From Pterobdella sp. o SKG-2022 (lineage: Eukaryota; Annelida; Clitellata; Hirudinida; Piscicolidae): DNA of 64,000 nucleotides. The stretch's first letter is position 1, and every line of letters starts with the position of its first letter. The notes beneath the pieces are model-generated. The model saw only the letters and a program-made list of their open reading frames with translations, was not told where the DNA came from and did no database searches. A program made the translations under genes and the position numbers. Location of the stretch: the NCBI GenBank assembly GCA_964035795.1, contig OZ038321.1:11745093-11809092 (forward strand), written 5' to 3'. This document shows, one piece after another, positions 26,731-39,000 of this stretch.

Positions 26731-27864
26731 GTGCCTATTGATCTTATATGAGATCAGAAACTTTTAATGCCTTTTATTCTGTTAATTTTAAATTTATCTT
26801 AAAGTTTAAAATTTCATTTAATTAATTAATGATAAATTTAACATATTTTATTTAGTTTCATTATAATCATAAATTATTATGCCTTTAATGAATGTTACAC
26901 ATAGTGCTAGCAGACTACGCAGATGATATTGCCCTACTTTCAGACTCTGTGGATAAAGCTGAAAAACTGTTGCATAATGTAGAAATGGCAGCCAAACTAA
27001 TAGGTCTTCACATTAATGAGAAAAAAACACAATATATGACATTTAATCAAAATCCTTCAAACTCATCACAATAAACAAAAAATGCATAAAAGCCACAAAC
27101 GATTTTCTCTATCTAGGATCCTGGATATATTCCAACGAGAAAGACGTTGACGTAAGAATCGGTAAAGCTTGGGTTGCACTAAAAAAACTAAATACTATTT
27201 GGAATTCAAATCTGCCAAAAAACTTGAAACTAGCATTTTTCCATGCTACAGTGAGCTCTGTGCTACTATATGGATCTAGTACCTGGACATTGACCAAAAA
27301 GTTAGAAACAAAGTTAAACGGGTGTTATACAAAAATGCTGAGTTGTGAATAATGTGAAATGACAACAACGTATAAGCAATAATGTACTATAAGACAACTT
27401 ACCAAAGATAACCAATACAATTGCAACACAGAGAGTCAGTTTCGCAGGACATTGCTTTCGCAGTAAAGTTATACACAAATTGATACTATGGGAACCAAGA
27501 TGTGGTGAAAATACTAGTGGAAGACCAGCTCTAAATTTTATCAACCAACTTACTGATGATACTAATCTTGATAAAGAAGATTTAGAAACAGCTATGAGCG
27601 ATAGGGAGTATTGGAAAAACAAAGTCATAGAAGTTCGACTGCGGTCGACATGATGATGATGATGAATTAAATGTTTTTCAATAAACGTCCGTCGAAGTGA
27701 AATTTGGGCAAATGTAAGCTTAAATATCATAAAATTCAATTCGAAATTTGGAATAAAATGAATTAAACAGTGATGATATCATTCTAATTAATAAAAAAAA
27801 TTAATTGGAGTTTGATAAATAGTAACCAGTAATTAGTAAAATCTCATATAAGATCAATGGGCAC
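26731..27864. mobile_element. Segment bounded by 24-bp inverted repeats, enclosing an RTE fragment
   Basis: Positions 26731-26754 and 27841-27864 are inverted copies (one mismatch; core TTGATCTTATATGAGAT). Between them lies a 3' RTE fragment. Either the RTE piece inserted into a MITE, or a transposon took it up. No clear target-site duplication was seen. Confidence 0.55.
26905..27665 (+). pseudogene. RTE LINE 3' fragment
   Basis: Starts inside the RT at the YADDIAL box, then SSVLLYGSSTWTLTKKLE, a RVSFAGHCF segment, and DREYWKNKVIEV, ending in four GAT units at about 27650. Two stops and one frame change. The ATG/GAT tail marks it as the same broad RTE group as 62917-64000. Confidence 0.8.
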
Positions 27865-28416
27865 AAACAGGTCAAGAGTCAATCCTTTTGGGAAAAAAAT
27901 GAGGTTTAAAAAGTATAATCCAGGAAAATGATGATAAAAAGTGGGTTCTTTAGTAAGAGGCCAATATCGTTCTGGAAGATGTCAGTATTGCCTTCAGGCG
28001 TCATCAGAAGAGCGGTGGTGTTTTTATACATCACTCGTATTGCTTTAACGATTTCATATGCAACAATAAATAGTAAAAAAATATTTTAAAAATCTTTTTA
28101 TGCAAATAATTTTTTTTTTTTAAAGTTATTTAATTATTGGTAAAACACCAAAAGAATCAAGCGCTTTTACCAAAAAGTAGCCATTCTCAATACTTTGGTT
28201 TATGAGTCTAAAAGTCTTAAAACTTACAGAACGTCCAAACTATCGTGATTGTTTAAAAGAATGTTTCGTACATACATAAAATTTTGTATAAACACAAAAA
28301 AGAAACTAGATAAAAATATTTATTTACCTAAAAAGGTTTTAGTTTTACATAAATATTAATTAAAGTCTAATTTAAAAAATATTTTTAAAAGCTCACTAGT
28401 GTTTCATCTTCAACAG

Positions 28417-31400
28417 TTTCAGAGGCACTAACTGACACTTTTCTCAGAAAACATAATTACTTGAGGATTTCTCTAACTGAAAAGTGCAACTTGCGATGTT
28501 TGTTAATACTTTATTTTAAAAATTTAAATATCAAAATAGAAATAGATTTTTGAAAACAATATATGTTTTATATAGGTCAATACTGTATGCCTGAAGAAGG
28601 AGTACAACTTACTCCAAAAGATGAAATATTAACAACCAATGAAATTTTGAGGTTGGCAAAGTTGTTTGTGAAGGAAGGAGTAAATAAAATAAGATTAACT
28701 GGAGGTGAACCTTTGGTAAGGAAAGACATACAAGATGTTGTGGGTTGGTTTGGAATATAAGTATTTTTAAACATAACATATATGAAATTTATAAGTCATA
28801 ATTTATATTTCTTTGTTAAACATAAAATAAACTTTCAAAACTACTCGATTTTTCAAATTTAATTGTGTGTAAACTGTTTTTTCAGCTGGTCTAAATGATT
28901 TAAAGCCGATAGGTCTCAAAAATATTTCAATAACAACAAATGGTGTAAATCTCTCAAAACACTTGTCTCATTTCAAGCTTAATGGTCTTAACAACATAAA
29001 TATTAGCCTTGATACTTTAGTGCCTGCAAAGTTTGAGTTCATAACAAGAAAAAAAGGGTTTGAAAAAGTACTCAAAGCAATAGATGATGCAATAGAACAT
29101 GGCTTTACTCCTTTGAAGGTCCATCTTACTAATACTCATGAATTTTATGGGTATCAAAGTAAATTATAAAAGTTAAAAACTTAGATGCTTCACTGTTTAA
29201 TAAGGCTCTAAAAAGAAATCAGGTTGTAACAGAGTTAAAATACTATTAAACAGATAAACACAGTGCTAATGAGGGGTTTCAATGATGATGAAGTGTGCAA
29301 TTTTGTTGAAATGACAAAATATCAGGTTTTTATTTAATAAATTTTATCAACTATTTTACTATTAACAAATTAACTAATATACTCTATAGCTGATTTTGAG
29401 TTTCGAGCTGTTATAATAAGTTGAAGAAGTTTTTTGAATTTATAAGTAATTATTTTTTCATTATGAACTTAAAAATGTCTATCTTATTTAAAAATACTTT
29501 ACAAGTTACTATTTAGGTTCCAATTATAAATGATATTTAAAATTTTTTTCACACTTAAAAATACACAAAAATGTTTTTATATGGCGAGCTTAGTGTTTAA
29601 AACTATAATAAAATAAAATTGTTCTAATTTTTAAAATTTACTAATGATTTATGGCAAAGTTTAATTTTTTAAAAAGTTCAGTTTGGATAACAAAAATTCT
29701 CATTTTATGAAGTTATTTTTGGAAATATTGAAACTAATTAATATCACCATTTATAGGACATAGATGTTCGTTTCATTGAATATATGCCTTTTGATGGCAA
29801 CAAATGGAAAAAGAACCGAATGGTGCCTCAAGCAGAAGTGGTAGAGATGCTGGAGGAGAAGTACCATACTTTGGATAGGTTGGTCAAAGATAGGAACAGC
29901 ACTTCAAAGGTGGGTGTTTTGGCTTGTGTACAACAAATTTTATGTATTGTTGTTGTGGTGTTTGAAAATTCCAATGAGTTCTATACCTAAAAATAAGTTG
30001 AATACTGGAATTTTATAGACTTATAAACGTTGAATTGTTCAGTTTTATGAGGTTCATAAACTTTTTATTGATGGCAATTAAAGGATTCTGATAACTTTTA
30101 TTTAAATGTCAACCCTTTCGGCTTTCATAAAATTACTGGGATATTTCATGCAAAAGCTACATAGCTCAGTCAAAAATGTTATAAGTTTTTTTATAGTTCT
30201 ATATAGTTTTTTCAAAACATGATAATTTTCTATTTTCAAAGAACACGTTTGTTTAGGGACAATAAACTAAAAGTTTCAATAAGTGAAAGCTTATCATTGT
30301 AGGTCCGTATAGCTCAGAGGTAGAGCATTAGACTTATTATCTAAACATACCAGGTTCAATCCCGCGTGAACAGACGCTTAGAACCTGTCTCACTGTGTTT
30401 TCGCCACATTAAATTTGTATCAAGCGCTTCGATCTATAAGGAAAAACGCTTTATGAGTACCCTGTCCATTATCGTAATTCATTAGCGAAGTATTGAGTTA
30501 GAATAGAAAATTTGAATAAGATGAGCATAAACTTCAATTATTAAAGTATAAAAATGTAAAATAAAGTCATCTTATATTTAAGTTCATTTTATGGAGTCTA
30601 TGATGAAGTTTAGTTTTTCTTTTTTTTGATTGTGCGCACTATACTAATATATTACTAATGATATGAAACCACTGCTCAGTCGTGGAAAGTGGCAGGCTAC
30701 AGGGGAAGAGTGAGCTTCATATCTTCCATGACAGACCATTTCTGCCATACTTGCTCACGACTCAGAATCACCGCTGATGGCAATCTTAAGGTTAATTATA
30801 CTGTGTTAAAATTATTTATCAATTTTAATTTTTAAGAAAAAGTTTTGTGTTTCTACTTGAAATATTTTCAAAAAATGAGTTTTTAAAGATTTAGCCAATA
30901 AATTCTAGCTAAAAGGTATAAAATTGTTGATAAGATATTATCTTAAAAATTTAATGCAGGTAATTTTTCAAACGTTCTTTGATATTAACTCTTATAATAA
31001 TTTCTCAACTCGTTTAATCGTTTGCCTTCGAGATGTCAAACAATTCGAAGTCTTCCATTCTTTCGACATTGCCTTATGATAAAGTAAATTCAACAAAAGC
31101 GTAGTTTTAGTATCTATCTTTTTTATAATTCTGTTGGCTATATAAATAGTCATAGATTGATTCAAAAACACTCATGCGTGTATAATTTAACTTCAAAAAG
31201 TTTGTTGTTCACCATTCATACTTATTCACCCAGCTTCTGATGAAGACAAATGCCTTCATGTTACACTCATTAAACTATTAAAATGATTTTTCTTGGTTCG
31301 AATTGGTAATATTCATATATTTCTATCATATATCAATGAATAAATTAGCATCAAAGTCATCATGGCACGGCATAAGCTTTTCAGACACCCTAATAACATA

Positions 31401-34400
31401 TGGCATTCAAAAATTTGTTTATTAATCATATTGATTATAAGCAGATAATTTAAAATTAAACACAATAATCATAAACAGACAATTTAAAATATCACTGAAT
31501 GGCGCAGGTGTGCTTGTTTGGCAAGGCGGAAGTGTCCCTGAAGGATCTGCTGCGAAAGGGAGGCTCTGACGATGACTTGGTGCAAGTCATTGGCGCTGCA
31601 GTCAAAAAGAAGAAAGCAAAACATGCAGGTTAATATTGAAATCGTTATATTACCTTCATGAGGTTAGGCACACAACTAACTTCTTCAGTTGCTGGACATT
31701 TGCTGTAATGTGTTTGTGCTTGTATACATTTTTGGGAAATTTATGCCTAGATTTCGAAAAGTTTAATAATGGATTTTAGTGTTTAAACTATATATAAAAG
31801 TATGTCTATGTTTAATATATTTAATATTGGATTAACTCTATCTGATACAGCACATAACAAAGGTGTTTAAATTTAATTATTTTTGAAATTATCAAGTTGA
31901 GATATTTTATGAGAACTGCAAAATCTTTTGTAGGTATGGATATTATATCAAAATCTTTGAACCGGCCAATGATTCTTATTGGTGGGTTAGTAGAAAATTT
32001 TTTATTTTACGACTCGAATAGATGGAATGTAATCTGGTATTTATAATGCGCTTTTACTTATAGTTCAAAACACTTGCTAAAAATTTAATGTAGTGAAAAC
32101 ACACTGTGGAACAGGTGTAATTGTTGACCATTTGGGATCGAACTCGGTAACTTTAGATAATTAGTGTAATGCTCTACCAGATGAGCTATATGGGCCGACA
32201 AATGAATCGGAAACAAGTTCGAATCTGTTTCTAGGGATCCGTGCGTTTGTATTCTGGTTTGGAAAACGTCTTAATAACTCATTTTTGGAGCAATCCTATC
32301 TAAACGAGTGACTAGGCAAGCACTTTTTCCTCCATTCATTTGCCTGCAAAAATAAGCAAAAAAATAGTAAGATGGAAGATAATTAATTAATTTTTATAAG
32401 AACTAAAAATAATGATTGACTCAGATTTTTTAATGAGTGGAAGGCAAGGGCTTGCGCTACATAAATAGGCGCTCGTGTTATATGAATAGGCATTGATTCT
32501 AAATGATAACACGGTGCGATAGATGATACGTTCGTGTAATGACATCAGTTATCATAAGTTTTCCAACCTTGTTAGTCAAATTTCATTTGGACAACATAAC
32601 ATATTTTTCTTCTTCAATAATAATAATAAAAAATCCCATACTTACTGAATGACTTATATATGAATTCAAAATTTTAGCTGATTATAATTTATCAATGGTT
32701 TGATAACAGATGACGCTTCAGGTTTGGCGACCACCAACGTAACTCCAAACCTGCCACAGTCTTCTGACATCCAAATTAAAAAATTTCCTTTCACTTCAAA
32801 AAGTATTTTTCAATCAAAATTTCAAATTTTTAGCACTATCTGCATTATTTCATTTGAAAATTTACAAAACATAGTTTTTCATTTTTCGCCATCGCCTCTT
32901 TTGGGCGATTACGATTAAAAATAAACTTCAATTTGAGAAATCTAAGGTTAAGATTAGAAAATGGCAATAATAAACAGAATTATTAAATAATACAATCTTT
33001 ATTGTAATGTTAATCGATGTCACTGCTATTCCAATGTGTGCTTCCAAACATTTTAATGAAATATAGGGTTTTTGATCACTACATTCTTAAATCGCCTATT
33101 TTTTTTCTTAATAAATCTTTCTAATAAAAAAATAAAAGTATTTTTAATTAATGGGTTTTGATTTAACTTTTTCATAAAAACAATTAACGGGTAGACTGGA
33201 AGGTTAGAATAATCTTATAAAAGATCTTGAAATTCAGGGCTCAAAGGCCTCTTATACATGGAAGTTACTTTACAGCGGTTGTGAACATTGCTAAATAGTG
33301 TTGTAGATTCGCTTATGAATAACATTGTAAAGATCAGTGGCATTTCTGAACGAATCATTCGATAGCTCCTATCTTCTGGACTTTTGCTCGGGTATTTAGT
33401 TTACGCTCCACAAGAGGATGCAGTTCAGGTCAATGATATTTTTCCGCATCAGATTGTTAAATGATGGAAAGCAGCTCACAAATGGCGACTCTAAGAGTCA
33501 TGTCGGTGTGAACAGAAATGACTAAAAAGGTTTTCTTGGGCCCTTTGGTGTTAATAATAATAAGCTAGTTAGATTATACTACTTTACATGTTCCCTTAAC
33601 TGGGTTGACAGCAGTCGGTTTAGACTATTATAGAGTAATTTATAAAATAAATCATTCATTTGAGACAAATTTTCACACACTGCCATCTTGAGCTAGCGTC
33701 CAACTTGAAATTTTCGGATTCAAGATTCGCCGTTCTCACATTTGGACAGTTTGCCTTGCCGTTGTCAAAAGAAGAAAGATCATCTGTCAAGCCAAATGGC
33801 AACGATACCAGAATATCAGTTTGTCGATACCTGCTAACAGAGTCTACCGTTATCCTGGTTATAACAGCAAAGCAGCCTTAACTTGAAGGCGCTGAGTTTG
33901 GTGCAGTTAACGTCATGCCCAAGACCAAATTGGCGATAGAAATAACGAAGATGCACTGATTCAAACTTGTTTGAAAATATTCGTTGTTTTTGTAAAAGTC
34001 TCCAATCATTTTTACTTTTTTTAAAATTGGACGAAAGTTTTATTTTAGTTTTTCTTTTCAAAAAACGATTTTTTAAATTTAATTTGTTTTTAAGGAGTTA
34101 AAAATTTCTCGATAAAGCTTTTAATTGTATACAACTCAACAACGCAGGGCGAAACATAACACAATTCACTCATTTAAATGACAAGAATGATATAAGAATG
34201 GTGGATGTAGGCGACAAATCACCAACAAAAAGACTGGCAGCTGCTATTGCAACGTTGTGGATTCCTAAGAAAGTAATGCAAGCTATACAAGAAGAAAAGG
34301 TTTTGAAAGGAAATGTCATGACTACTGCAAAACTAGCTGGCATTATGGCTGCAAAGTCTACTTCTTCTCTCATTCCTCTCTGCCATCAAATCCTCTTGAG

Positions 34401-34791
34401 CAATGTTGAAATTTCGTTTAAATTTTTTGACTTGTCCAGCTTTTTAAACTCAAATTGTTTACCCGATGAGGAATGTTTTATAAAAACTTATTTTGATTCT
34501 ATCATAAACAATAGTAATTTTAAAACTGACAAAATACATTGTTTAGCGAGTAATTATTTATTTGAAGAAATTAAACACAGGAGAAAGCTTATTAATGAGT
34601 GTGCCATAACTATTCTGAGTGAGGTATCTTGTGAAGGTAGAACTGGAGTGGAAATGGAAGCATTAGTGAGTGCAACTCTGGCTTCTCTCACTGTTTACGA
34701 CATGTGTAAGGCTTTGAGCCACAACATGGTCTTGAACAATGTGCGCTTAGTCTTCAAAAAAGGCGGCAAAACCGATTTTATACAGACTTGA
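28417..34791 (+). CDS. MOCS1: MOCS1, molybdenum cofactor biosynthesis protein 1 (MoaA-like plus MoaC-like)
   Basis: Makes cyclic pyranopterin monophosphate from GTP in the first step of molybdenum cofactor synthesis. Exons: 28417-28497, 28576-28743, 28886-29118, 29254-29325, 29757-29909, 30680-30790, 31508-31628, 31934-31981, probable linker 32710-32802, 34148-34791. All phases agree. The MoaA part has the radical-SAM cluster KCNLRCQYCMP (one Cys codon split by an intron), LTGGEPL, ITTNGVN and NISLDTLV, and the C-terminal cluster FCHTCSRLR...VCLFG. The MoaC part has MVDVG, AGIMAAK, LIPLCH, GVEMEAL and YDMCKA (catalytic Asp and Lys present). A roughly 55-residue insertion sits between NVEISFKFF and NECAITIL. 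N-terminal exon(s) were not found. Introns carry two SINEs and a repeat. Confidence 0.93.
30300..30490 (+). repeat. tRNA-derived SINE, best-kept copy
   Basis: Plus-strand copy in a MOCS1 intron. The head reads TAGCTCAGAGGTAGAGC (A box) and GGTTCAATCCC (B box), followed by CTGTCTCACTGTGTTTTCGC, ATTAAATTTGTA, CAAGCGCTTCGATCTATAAG and a short tail. It can serve as the reference copy for the family. Confidence 0.85.
32040..32196 (-). repeat. tRNA-derived SINE
   Basis: Minus-strand copy in a MOCS1 intron: AGCTCATCTGGTAGAGCATT head, GAGTTCGATCCC B box, CCACAGTGTGTTTTCACTAC body. The region 32197-32709 and 32803-33582 shows nothing else. Confidence 0.8.
33583..33865 (+). repeat. Unclassified interspersed repeat, copy 2
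   Basis: Matches 1899-2217 in the same orientation: GGTTGACAGCAGTCGG near the start, AAATGGCAACGATACCAGAA and TATCAGTTTGTCGATA later. About 80 percent identity in the better half by eye. Lies in the last MOCS1 intron. Confidence 0.7.
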
Positions 34792-36019
34792 AACTTCTTA
34801 ACTAAATTCTAATCTACCTTTTCAATCATTTATCATTGAATCATACGATTTAAATTGAAAATTATTGATCATTCAGACCTTAACAATTAGGTTGAAGCTT
34901 ATCAGGATTACATTTAAGCTTTTATCATAATATCGCTTGTGACATTTAATCGCTCAGAATATGCTTGAGTTGTTCACTTATGATGAATTTTTCTGTATTT
35001 TTTCAAACTTTCTTTTTTTAATACTTCAGACTCAGTTTTTCTTTAGAGTTTGGTTTAAATTTAGATCAATAAATTACTAAAAGTTTTTATAGTTTATAAT
35101 AGCCTAGAAATACGATATTCTAACCAGAATTAAGTAAAATAACGAAAATTTCATTGTCTTCCATTAAAATAAGTAAAATATTATCTAAATTCATTAAAAA
35201 TATTTAATATCAAAGTTTAGATTAGCTTTGAATATAAAAAATAGCATGTAACTAAATGCAAACGTTATTCTAAACCATTGTCATCCAACTTTGGTAATCT
35301 TTGATTTTTCAATAATTTTAAAAAATCCAAATTAAATTTTTATGGCTCGATTTGTAGATTCACTAATCTTTCGACACTCAGTCTCATATCTTTCAAATAG
35401 TATGTCCACAAATTGTGGGTTATGAATGTGGACCTATCTGAAGTGATCGATATTTAGAGCATACATATATAGTAAGTTAGTTATACACTCCCATAACGAA
35501 AGTACTCCTAATAAGAGCGAATGACGTGTGCACAGGTGAGTGTTTAAATGATTCAACATCAAAGCTAATTACTGCTTCCTAAATTTTAAAAACTATTTCA
35601 AAATTTTCGTTTTTTTATATAATTCAATTTCGATGTTTAATAAATGATTTGCTTCATTGTTCTTTTCATTAAAACCACGTTTTCTAATCTGTACCCGATA
35701 ATCATATTGCAAACAAATTTTTCGATTCTCCACATTTGTATGTATTTACCTGTCTATTTTGAAAAAATATGTTTATATAACTTTTTAGAGACATCTTATG
35801 TATCTTTTTTTATATTATTTGAATAATGTTTTGGTCTTATGCAATGAGGTTATATAACTTGTGCGCACAGCAAATAAAAGGTCGATACCTTTCATAAAGC
35901 AATGTTGTTTACCAAGTTCTTTTATCTTGATGATATTCTTGTTCTAATATTTAAATAACATTCTTCGAATAAACTCAATATCTAAAATAAAATTTTAGCG
36001 TTTTAAAAATTAAGTAAAA
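34792..36019. other. Intergenic, MOCS1 to ABCA
   Basis: AT-rich, 1.2 kb. An AATAAA at about 35068 may serve the MOCS1 transcript. No TATA or other promoter sign could be picked out for the ABCA gene in this base composition. Confidence 0.5.
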
Positions 36020-39000
36020 ATGGCTTGTTGTCGATCTTATAACCAGTTTAATTTGTTGATGTACAAAAACTGGTTATTACAAAAAAGAAAGAAAATTTCA
36101 ACTATTTTCATAGTTTTTATACCGATAATTTTTGTTATTGTTTTGGTTGTCCTCCGCGCCACTTTGTCTAGCGAGTACATATCGAGCCCCACAACTGAAC
36201 CTCCTTTTGATGTGAAATCTAACCTCAATGACTTGGGACTTGAACCACCCCCAGGAGCATCATGGGTTTTAGCATACACTCCCAACACTCCCTTGGTTCA
36301 AGATCTTATGAAATCAATTTCAGCAAGTCTTAATATCACTTTTGACCAAAGTTTGTGTTCAAAATAGTGTTTAAATATTTATCAATGAACTAATAAAAAT
36401 ATTAGAACAAGTTAGCATTTTTCAATTGAAATTTTTTTTCTAGATTATGGATTTAATAATGAAATTGAGCTACAAAACAACATAACGGCATTCAACAAAG
36501 TTTTTGGTGGAATAGTCTTTCAAAATGGAAGTTTTTTGGATGGAAATTGGACAAAAAAATTAACTTACAAAATTCGTCTACGAGCTGAACAATACGAAGG
36601 ATCTCAAAACTCTAGGTTCATCCCAAGCTCACGACGTGGCTGGTTAACAAACTTATTGATGCCCACTACAACTATAAACGGGCCTCGTCAACCTAATACA
36701 ACCAAAGGAGGAAAAGTGCCAGGTTACTATATTTGATTTAGTTTAAAGAAAAATTACAACCAAATCATTCGGTTAAAAGTCATTTTCCTTGATTATTATT
36801 TTTCAAGTACTATTTAGGGTCGAATTAATATTACAGGTTATTACAATGAAGGATTTCTTTCTATAAAACAAGTCATTGACGAATATTTCATTGAAAAGCT
36901 GAATGAAAACCCAAAAAACATAAAATCATATCTCAAAAAGTTTCCTTATCCTCCCTACCTAAAGGATAATTTTGTGTTTATTTTACAAACCCAATTCCCT
37001 TTTATCATAATGCTCTCCTTCATCGTCATTGTGCCCACCATTTGTAGTGATGTCACATCAGAACGTGAGAGCAAACTTAAGGTTTGGTATTGGTATTGAA
37101 CTCAAAAAGTTTTTGTACAATAGTTTCATAAATAAAATTTTGAAATATTTCGTATAAAATCAAGTTTTGTTTAATACTATTTTGAAAAATTATCAATATT
37201 AATAGCAAAATCACCTTGAAATGAATAATAATATTTACTATTAACTTTGATTTTATGCATTATCATTAACACTTGTATACAGGAAGCAATGAAGTTAATG
37301 GGATTGAAAGGGTGGTTAAACTGGGCAGCCTGGTTCACCAAATATCTGATTCTCATGATTTTCATCGTCTCTTTCATGACTTTATTTTTCCACATCAAAG
37401 TCGAAGGAGCGTCTATTATTACTTATACCCATTTCACAATTACATTTGTCTTTCTATTTCTATACACCTTAGATATTACAATTTTTTGTTTTTGGATGAC
37501 TACTTTTTTCGAAAAAGGTTTTTTATTCATTATTAAATTCAAACTTATATCAAATAAAAAAAATAATAATAAGAAATAGTTTAAGGTTGTAATACAATTT
37601 AACAGCCAGTACCGCCGCAGCCGCAGGAACAATAATATTCTTCTTCACTTACATTCCTGAATTTTTTTTGTATTTTCAATATGATGCTATGAAGCTGCCT
37701 GTCAGAAACGTTGTTTGCCTGGTTTTCAACTTGGCCATGGCCCAAGGCTGTAGAACCATCGCCAAGTTCGAAGAGATCGGTGGGCTACAAAATTTTAAAT
37801 AATCATTTGCTAAAATTTACTAATGAGTTTCAAAATTTTAAAAACTTACACGATGAATATATTTTAGATGTTCTATGATATGATTCAACTGAAAAGCTTA
37901 GTATCAAAAGCTAAGAAATATCATCACAAAAATTACGCAGGAGTTGGAGTTCAATGGAGCACATTGAATAGAGGACCAAATGAAAATGAAACTTTCTCAA
38001 TGGCAAACGTTTTTGTTTTCCAACTCATTGACATAGTGCTTTATGGTTTTTTGACCTGGTACGTCGATACTATAAAACCCGGAGAGTTTGGCACTGCGGA
38101 GCCTTGGTATTTTCTCGTGTCTGTTAGTAATACGTTTAACTCTTAGATATAACGGGTTGCTTTTATTAGTTTAATTATTAATTTTAAAAATTAAACCAAA
38201 TCGTATAAAATAATTATTTGAATTTGTTTCAACTAGCCAAAATATTGGAGAAAAAAGTGCTGTTGCAATCGTGCGATGGGACAGGGTTATGATTTGTCAC
38301 TCAATGAAACTCCTGACTATGGGGAAAAAAAAGATTTTTTTGAGCCTTTCCCAAAATCTTTTAAAATTGGAATAAAAATAAGAAACCTAACCAAAGTAAT
38401 CCTCATAAATTATGAAAATATTTATTGAAGACTACATATTATTAAACTTTCAACCACGATTTATAGAAATTCAAGAAAATGAAAGTTCCCGCAGTAGATG
38501 GAATAAGTCTAGATATGAAAGAAGGTGACATCACAGCTTTGCTGGGTCACAACGGAGCTGGAAAAACTACCACCATGTCAATGCTCACAGGTTAATCCGT
38601 CATAAATAAGGATTCAAATAAATTTGCCAGTGAATTCCAATAATTGCATTATTTCAAGGATATAAATTATTTCGAATAAACAGGCTTCATTCCTGTGACA
38701 AGTGGAACAGCTACTATAAATGGTTATGAAATAACACAAGAAATGGAAGAAATACGACGTAGCTTAGGATTGTGTCCACAGTTCAACATTTTATTTGACA
38801 CACTAACTGTCAGAGAACACTTATATTTTTTTGCTTTGGTGAGCATTGCAAATAAAAATATCGTAAATAAATTTATAATTTGAATTAACATATTTTTTCA
38901 GTTGAAAGGATGTTCAAAGGACCATGTCAACACAGAAGTAGAAGTAATGATGCGAAATGTTAATCTGCAAGATAAGGAAAATGTGGCTTCAAAATTTCTA

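Noticed and set aside
30300..30375. A working tRNA gene
   Set aside because: A and B boxes are present, but acceptor and anticodon arms pair poorly and the same head is joined to a SINE body in other places.
37868..37940. Upstream part of the open frame before the ABCA exon at 37941
   Set aside because: It is intron sequence that happens to stay open; the exon begins at 37941, where phase and family alignment (GVGVQW) fit.
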